64,000 bases of DNA, from NCBI GenBank assembly GCA_012184525.1, contig WOFQ01000066.1, positions 1-64,000 of the forward strand, read 5' to 3'. The notes under the pieces were generated by a model. It saw only the letters and a list, made by a program, of their open reading frames with translations. It was not told where the DNA came from and did not search any database. Source of the stretch: Xenoacremonium recifei. Taxonomy: Eukaryota; Ascomycota; Sordariomycetes; Hypocreales; Nectriaceae. Positions 60,221 to 64,000 of this stretch are shown one piece after another (position 1 is the stretch's first letter; each line of letters opens with the position of its first letter). Made by a program: the position numbers and the translations under genes.

Positions 60221-61876
60221 ATGGATCCCGAAACCCAACGCCCTATGAGCCCGCTCAAGATGGCAGACATGAGCGACCAGGCCATCCAAGACGCCCGCGA
60301 TCTCGCCGACCTCGGTCACGACCAGGCGCTCACTCGAAAGTTCGGCGTCTGGAGCATGCTGGCTCTCGCCTTCTCCGTCCTCGGTACCTGGTCGACCTTT
60401 GCCCAGGACTTGTCCAGCGGTCTCACCAGCGGCGGGCCCATCGCCATCCTTTGGGGACTCTGTCTTGTCACCTTCTGCAACATCTGTGTCGCTCTGTCGC
60501 TGGGTGAGCTGGTCAGCAGCATGCCCACGGCGCTGGGCCAGGCATACTGGATCTCGCGGCTCTGGCCCGGACCTGGTGGACGGTTCACTTCCTACCTGTG
60601 TGCCTGGATCAATACGTTTGGGTGGTGGACGCTATCTGCGTCGCAGCTCGCCTTCATGACGAACTTTGTGCTGAGCATGAAGGTCTTGTTCGTGGAGGAC
60701 TGGAGTGGTGCGGGCACTGGATGGATTGAGTTCCTCCTCTACCTTGGCATCACTCTCTTCGTCACTGTCATCAACCTGGTTGCTTGCCGGAGGGACTACA
60801 TCCTCCCCTGGTTCAATAACTTTGTCGGTGTCTGTTTCACGGCGCTCTTCTTCATCTTCAGTCTCGCGCTGCTCATCTCCGTGGGAACCAAGCACGACCT
60901 CAAGTTCCAGTCTGCCTCCTTTGTCTTCGGCAAATGGATCAACCAGACGGGCTGGAGTGATGGAGTGACGTGGTTCCTTGGTCTGTTGCAGGCTGCCTAT
61001 GGTCTCACGGCCTTTGACTCCGCTGTCCATCTGGTCGAGGAGATTCCTGCGCCTCGAAAGAACATTCCCCGAGTTATCTGGCTCTCTGTTTTCATGGGAT
61101 CCGTCACCGGATTTATCTTCATGGTCATCTGCCTCTTCTCGATTCAGAGTCTCGACAATGTTCTGAACCCCTCCACCGGCCTCCCCTTTGTGGACCTGTG
61201 CGCCGAGACCATTGGTCTCACTGGAGGTGCAACTCTGCTTGCCCTCTTCATCTTCAACGGAATGGGCCAGGCTGTCAGCATCCTGACTACTTCTTCGCGA
61301 CTGACCTGGGGTTTCGCTCGTGATGGCGGCATCCCCTGGAGCAACTACTTCGCCAAAGTAAACGATACCTGGAAGGTTCCCGCACGCTCCTTGTGGCTGC
61401 AGGGCGGCATCATCGGCCTGGTTGGTGTCCTGTACACTTTTGCCGACACTGTCCTCGAGGCCATTCTCAGCGTTAGCACCATTGCCCTGACCATCTCCTA
61501 CGGAATGCCTATTCTGACGCTTCTCCTCGTTGGCCGCGACAAACTCCCCCCTGGCGGCGAGTTCTCATTGGGCAGACTCGGTCCCATCATCAACTGGATC
61601 TCCGTGATCTACTGTGCTGTCACCACCGTCTTCTTCTTCTTCCCCGATGCTCCTAACCCGAGTGGATCAGACATGAACTACGCCATTGCTGTCTTTGGCG
61701 TCATGTTGGTAGTTACTCTGGGCTTCTGGGTCATCAAGGGGCGCAACACATATCTGGAGACCGAGGAGGCGGCCCAGCGTGTCATCTACGCGAGACAAGC
61801 CGAGCTGGCCAATTTCTCAAACCCTCAACCATCGGAGAAGCAAACCCGGGCTCAGATGGAGACGGGCAAGTCCTGA
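60221..61876 (+). CDS. Amino-acid/GABA/choline-type permease (APC superfamily)
   Basis: Plasma-membrane uptake protein of the fungal amino acid/choline transporter family related to Uga4 and Hnm1; substrate not decidable from sequence. Intronless, 551 aa, with about 12 hydrophobic helices. Features: a start with TRKFGVWSMLALAFSVLGTW, SSGLTSGGPIAILWG in helix 1-2, SLGELVSSMPTALGQAYWIS, the conserved FDSAVHLVEEIPAPRKNIP loop, and TTSSRLTWGFARDGGIPWS. The tail is hydrophilic. The start at 60221 is the first ATG giving a normal N-terminus; the frame is open upstream to 60026. It sits divergent from the amine oxidase and upstream of an aldehyde dehydrogenase, suggesting uptake of an amine or its product such as GABA. 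Confidence 0.92.
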   Translation: MDPETQRPMSPLKMADMSDQAIQDARDLADLGHDQALTRKFGVWSMLALAFSVLGTWSTFAQDLSSGLTSGGPIAILWGLCLVTFCNICVALSLGELVSSMPTALGQAYWISRLWPGPGGRFTSYLCAWINTFGWWTLSASQLAFMTNFVLSMKVLFVEDWSGAGTGWIEFLLYLGITLFVTVINLVACRRDYILPWFNNFVGVCFTALFFIFSLALLISVGTKHDLKFQSASFVFGKWINQTGWSDGVTWFLGLLQAAYGLTAFDSAVHLVEEIPAPRKNIPRVIWLSVFMGSVTGFIFMVICLFSIQSLDNVLNPSTGLPFVDLCAETIGLTGGATLLALFIFNGMGQAVSILTTSSRLTWGFARDGGIPWSNYFAKVNDTWKVPARSLWLQGGIIGLVGVLYTFADTVLEAILSVSTIALTISYGMPILTLLLVGRDKLPPGGEFSLGRLGPIINWISVIYCAVTTVFFFFPDAPNPSGSDMNYAIAVFGVMLVVTLGFWVIKGRNTYLETEEAAQRVIYARQAELANFSNPQPSEKQTRAQMETGKS

Positions 61877-63767
61877 TGGACCAATATCACACAAATTAAA
61901 ATGTATCATATCATCTTCTAGTTTCTTCTATACACAGTTGCCACAATGCAAGCCTTTGGATGTGGAGTGGTCAATGTTCTTACCCAAAATAGATAGCATA
62001 TCACGGCTACGGCTAGAAATTATACTGTCATATTCTTTTGTTCACGTTCAGTGTCTCCGCGATCGGAATTTTCGTAAAAGGGATCTTCAGCAAACCGGCT
62101 CCTGAATCCGGTCTTCAACATAGAGTAGTAGCCGAACCGGTTCATGCATCCGGGAAGAAACTAATGTCGCAATTCGGAGGCACCCGAGGCACCATCGCGA
62201 TTCTAAGCAGGACTATTACAGGCATCTTAGATCGCTGCGAAATTCACCGAGGAGGTCTACTGCTAGGCTGTGGAGAGCCGGACGTCGCTACTACTAGCGA
62301 GACCCAGTGCAACGGGAATGGCGGTACATGGCGATGCTGGCCCCTAGGAACTCGGCGGCCCCGTTTTGTACCGCCCATTACGTTTTCATCTCACGTCTCC
62401 GATTTCTCCAAAAGTGCGGGGTGACGAATGGTTGACGCCTGGTTTGCGGTTTCTGTTTGTCATTGAATTTCCCCGGACTGTCTGTGCTGCAGAGAGCGTG
62501 CTTGCTTTTGAAGTTTGACGGTTGAGTCCGCTGATGGTAGAACTGGAGAGAAAAGTACGACAATATGAAAGTAAAAGAATGCGGGGAAGGCGTGACGAGG
62601 GAGGTGTGCGATGCAACTATTGGAGTCTTACGCATACTTGCATATTTCCTCTTGCAATGCCCCTCTTCCGGACGCTACTGCGCAGCGATACAGGCAAACC
62701 CCAAATCGCTATCGCCTTGTCAAGCCGTCTCGACATGCCCAATGCAACGACAGATACGTTATCCCCCTTCTCTGATTGATCAATGAAGCCTTTCTCGTTT
62801 CCATCACCGATATGATAAAGCTGCCCCTCACCTTATCTCGCCTCGTCCCCATCCCCGGCGCGCCTCGATGATCCATCCGTTCCAATCCACAATCCATTCC
62901 TCCGCAATGGCTCGCAGTCACAGAACGAACCTTGTTAGTCTTGTCACCCTTGGCTCCCGGTGACCGGAGAGATGATAGAGACACTAACAGCAACAGTCAT
63001 CGCTCCAACGAGTCCCCCAATCGAACCCTTGTCGAGTCCCCCAGGATATCGGCGGAGAAGCAGGCCTCAGAGTTGGGGAATCGCAGCATCACCGCCGCGA
63101 TATCACCTCAGAGACACGCGCCCACATGGCCAAAGGCCCCCACTGTGTCCTTTTTCTTTCCAGCTGCGGTCTAGCGCATCGTGATGGAGGGCATCTCCTC
63201 GGCCGCCATCGCCTTAGCCCTCTCGGGACCGTACAAGGGGGGGCGGGTTGATCGAGACCCTACGGATTTAGAGCTGGCTGTCATGACAGATACCGCTTCT
63301 CGGCGGTGGCACCGGTCAGTGGCCAAGATGGTCCACTGGGCCTCTTTTCCTTCCCGAAGCTGTTAGCTCTGCGAGATCAGCTTTGTCGAGCGCATCGTCA
63401 TCGGCAAAATCCCTCTGTGCGAGAGCTTCCCGGCCGGAAACACAGCAGCTAGGAGCTTACAAGGGTCCCGGCAGTGGAATCCGGGGTATTTTCTGTCACC
63501 TCTCACAATCAGGAAATCTTGCGGAATCGCCCGCAGTCTCTGGGCTCGCGTTGCATCGGAACCGCTCTCTGAGACAAGCTGAGCACTGGACAAAGACCGT
63601 TCACGGTTTTGGCAACTGGATTGCCCACGAAAATTGTCATCAGTTTGGCGTCCAAGCTCCCCTACAAGCGAACCTCGGTATTACGACATATTGATCCCAT
63701 TCAAAGGCGAGACATTCCAGGGTTCATCTCGCCGACTCATACGACTTGCTCCCGCACAGATACCACC
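61877..63767. other. Intergenic between permease and aldehyde dehydrogenase
   Basis: 3' flank of the permease and promoter of the aldehyde dehydrogenase. Short open frames on both strands have no recognisable content. Confidence 0.5.
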
Positions 63768-64000
63768 ATGGCCTCTGACACGGTAGTCCAATTGACTGCG
63801 CCGAATGGCCGGTCATATGCCCAGCCTATCGGCCTCTTCATCAACAACGAGTGGGTGAAATCGTCGAATGGTGGGAAGCTTACCAGCATCAATCCCACGT
63901 AAGTGCGACGATCGTGTTTGACCACCCAGGATGCTAACCTCCGTGCTCTCTCAGAAACGAGCAGGCCATCACCTCCGTTTACGCCGCGACCGAGCAAGAT
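63768..64000 (+). CDS. Aldehyde dehydrogenase, N-terminus (runs off the window)
   Basis: NAD(P)-dependent oxidation of an aldehyde to its acid. Only exons 63768-63898 and 63955-64000 are visible, split by a 56-nt intron (GTAAGT...CAG) and continuing beyond the edge. The N-terminus has the family-typical GLFINNEWVKSSNGG followed by TSINPTNEQAI across the junction. The catalytic Cys and cofactor motifs lie outside. It would take the aldehyde made by the nearby amine oxidase; for putrescine this is 4-aminobutanal, giving GABA. Confidence 0.88.

Overview
The window is nuclear DNA of a filamentous ascomycete, most likely a sordariomycete and perhaps from the Hypocreales (inferred from protein similarity remembered by family, not from a search). 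Genes carry short introns, mostly 50-90 nt, with GTANGT-type donors and CTAAC/CTAAT branch points. 5' leaders are long and pyrimidine-rich. The gene set includes fungus-specific families such as RTA1, Goodbye-NACHT-ankyrin, 2EXR and Yvc1. Seventeen protein genes or gene relics are supported, plus one non-autonomous transposon.

Layout. 2.1-4.8 kb (+): Bem1-type polarity scaffold. 6.0-7.0 kb (-): conserved membrane protein. 8.1-10.3 kb (-): Yvc1-type vacuolar TRP channel. 11.7-13.0 kb (+): RTA1-like 7-TM protein. 14.9-16.3 kb (+): single-pass cell-surface protein. 17.5-18.8 kb (-): mitochondrial NAD-isocitrate dehydrogenase subunit 1. 19.9-22.2 kb (-): Ste20/GCK kinase. 23.9-25.6 kb (-): UBA-UAS-UBX adaptor. 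26.26-26.68 kb: foldback MITE with a 9-bp target duplication. 26.8-27.6 kb (+): N-terminal methyltransferase. 27.7-32.6 kb (-): NOD-like receptor (Goodbye-NACHT-ankyrin). 32.9-33.4 kb (+): frameshifted relic of an integrase-zinc-finger-like gene. 33.6-34.8 kb (-): SET methyltransferase. 35.1-40.7 kb (-): proteasome adaptor Ecm29. 40.7-48.5 kb: gene-poor stretch whose right part looks like the leader of the next gene. 48.8-50.2 kb (+): three-RRM protein. 51.8-52.9 kb (+): 2EXR gene broken by one in-frame TGA. 53.2-53.3 kb: 13-bp minisatellite. 53.4 and 54.6 kb: a fragment and its full-length paralogue. 55.8-58.1 kb (-): peroxisomal copper amine oxidase. 60.2-61.9 kb (+): amino-acid/GABA-type permease. 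63.8 kb to the end (+): start of an aldehyde dehydrogenase.

How the genes work together. Most of the left half is ordinary housekeeping: polarity, calcium release, TCA cycle, p97 and proteasome adaptors. Two regions stand out. At 26-34 kb a MULE-like MITE, a 1467-residue NLR and a decayed integrase-domain gene sit together; the NLR's Walker A lysine and threonine are encoded by a 25-nt microexon. At 55.8-64 kb a divergently transcribed amine oxidase and permease with GATA-type sites between them, followed by an aldehyde dehydrogenase, look like a primary-amine uptake and oxidation cluster. The 51.7-55 kb segment is AT-richer, repetitive and holds broken or duplicated genes.
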